Source: Deltaproteobacteria bacterium
Lineage (GTDB): Bacteria; Myxococcota_A; UBA9160; SMWR01
Direction: 5' to 3'
DNA: 6,859 bases
Assembly (NCBI GenBank): GCA_029261905.1
Contig: JAJDAM010000675.1
Span: 1-6,859 of the forward strand
Made by a program: the position numbers and the translations under genes. The notes beneath the pieces are model-generated. The model was not told where the DNA came from and made no database searches. It saw nothing but the letters and a program-made list of their open reading frames with translations. This document shows positions 6,283-6,859 of the stretch, piece by piece; positions within the stretch are counted from its first letter, which is position 1, and every line of letters begins with the position of its first letter.

Positions 6283-6797
6283 CGGGTCGCGTAGTCTCGA
6301 CGGCGTCGGAGTCGGACCTCTCTCGAACCGAGCTCGTGGAGCTCTACGCCCAGTACGCCGAGTACCTCGACGAGGGACCGCTCGATCAATGGCCGTCGTT
6401 GTTCAGCGACGAGGCCGAATATCGCGTCGTCACGCGCGAAAACCATGAACGCGGCCTCCCGCTGGCGATGATCCTGTGCGAAGGGCGCGGGGCGATCGAA
6501 GACCGTGTCTACGCGATCGAGCACACCGCCTTTGCGCTACCGCGTCGCACGAGACATCTGACCTCGGGGATTCGGGCGAGACCTCACCCGATCGAGACCG
6601 ACACGTCGGAACACTGGATCGTGACGGCGAACTTCGCGGTCTTCGAGACCCTCGAAGGACGCCACACCCAATGCCACTCCACGGGCCGGTATCAGGACCG
6701 GATCGCGCGCAACCCCGAAGGTGCACTCGTGTTCGTTTCGAAGCTCGCCATCTGCGACGCCGCGCTCGTCCCGAACTCGCTCGTCATTCCGCTGTGA
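6279..6797 (+). CDS. Aromatic-ring-hydroxylating dioxygenase, beta (small) subunit
   Basis: This 172-residue protein has the SnoaL/NTF2-like fold of ring-hydroxylating dioxygenase beta subunits, which form the trimeric base of the alpha3beta3 enzyme and are mostly structural. The N-terminal helices ELVELYAQYAEYLDEG with WPSLFSDEAEYRVV are typical. The central stretch ENHERGLPLAMILCEGRG (54-71) followed by IEDRVYAIEHTAF and PRRTRHLTSG is the pattern seen in small subunits of the salicylate 5-hydroxylase and anthranilate dioxygenase group. GTG at 6279 is the start because it overlaps the alpha-subunit stop (GTGA) and GAGG (6265-6268) is 10 nt upstream; the open frame before it lies within the alpha gene. 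It is the last gene of the operon, and its stop is one base from the stop of a convergent gene. The alpha-beta pairing strongly supports both calls. Confidence 0.9.
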   Translation: MTGRVVSTASESDLSRTELVELYAQYAEYLDEGPLDQWPSLFSDEAEYRVVTRENHERGLPLAMILCEGRGAIEDRVYAIEHTAFALPRRTRHLTSGIRARPHPIETDTSEHWIVTANFAVFETLEGRHTQCHSTGRYQDRIARNPEGALVFVSKLAICDAALVPNSLVIPL

Positions 6798-6798
6798 A

Positions 6799-6859
6799 TC
6801 AGAAGCTGTACTTGAGTTCGATGAACAATCGGTCGTTTCGCGAGATCGAGTCGAACGGG
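6799..6859 (-). CDS. C-terminus of a probable outer-membrane beta-barrel protein (partial)
   Basis: On the minus strand the last 19 codons of a gene enter from the right edge and end in TGA at 6801-6799. The visible residues are PFDSISRNDRLFIELKYSF. The alternating hydrophobic/polar final strand and the terminal aromatic Tyr-Ser-Phe match the C-terminal signature recognised by the Bam machinery in porins, TonB-dependent receptors and DUF1302-type proteins. Because it adjoins a catabolic operon it may be an uptake channel for the aromatic substrate (inference). With only 19 residues the family cannot be fixed. Confidence 0.5.
   Translation of the reverse strand, partial: PFDSISRNDRLFIELKYSF

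Noticed and set aside
1..6859. CRISPR arrays, tRNA/rRNA genes, insertion sequences, attachment sites, phage or defence genes
   Set aside because: I saw no regularly spaced repeats, transposase-like frames, terminal inverted repeats or RNA-gene signatures; almost the entire window is accounted for by metabolic coding genes.

Overview
The window is GC-rich DNA from a Gram-negative bacterium. The Gram-negative call rests on a partial gene at the right edge whose product ends like an outer-membrane beta-barrel. The mix of families (Rieske oxygenase, bicupin dioxygenase, single-domain globin, DapA-type aldolase) fits a catabolically versatile Pseudomonadota- or Myxococcota-like organism, but no taxonomic marker is present and I do not claim a genus.

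Left arm (1-1261, all minus strand): three genes read leftward from a 148-bp divergent spacer. They are a flavodoxin/WrbA-like FMN protein, a single-domain globin, and the N-terminus of a GNAT acetyltransferase that runs off the left edge. The gaps are 37 and 40 nt, so they may be one transcript.

Right arm (1410-6797, all plus strand): six tightly packed genes. In order they encode a carboxymuconolactone-decarboxylase/AhpD-like protein, an ornithine cyclodeaminase/mu-crystallin family protein, a gentisate-dioxygenase-like bicupin, a DapA-family aldolase/hydratase, and the alpha and beta subunits of an aromatic-ring-hydroxylating (Rieske) dioxygenase. Four of the five junctions are 4-nt start/stop overlaps (GTGA, TTGA, ATGA, GTGA) and the fifth is a 16-nt gap. 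Four of the six start codons are non-ATG. This is the architecture of a translationally coupled catabolic operon.

My working model, which is inference, is as follows. The alpha/beta oxygenase resembles the salicylate 5-hydroxylase, anthranilate and terephthalate dioxygenase group and would hydroxylate an aromatic carboxylate. The bicupin would cleave the resulting gentisate-like (or salicylate-like) ring. The DapA-family enzyme would carry out a Schiff-base aldol or hydratase step on the pyruvate-bearing cleavage product. The OCD/mu-crystallin and CMD-like proteins have no place in the standard gentisate pathway, which makes the set unusual. The OCD-family member hints at an imine or amino intermediate. 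Ferredoxin and reductase partners, maleylpyruvate isomerase, fumarylpyruvate hydrolase and a regulator are not in the window.

Right edge (6799-6859, minus strand): the last 19 codons of a probable outer-membrane protein, convergent with the operon and separated from it by one base.
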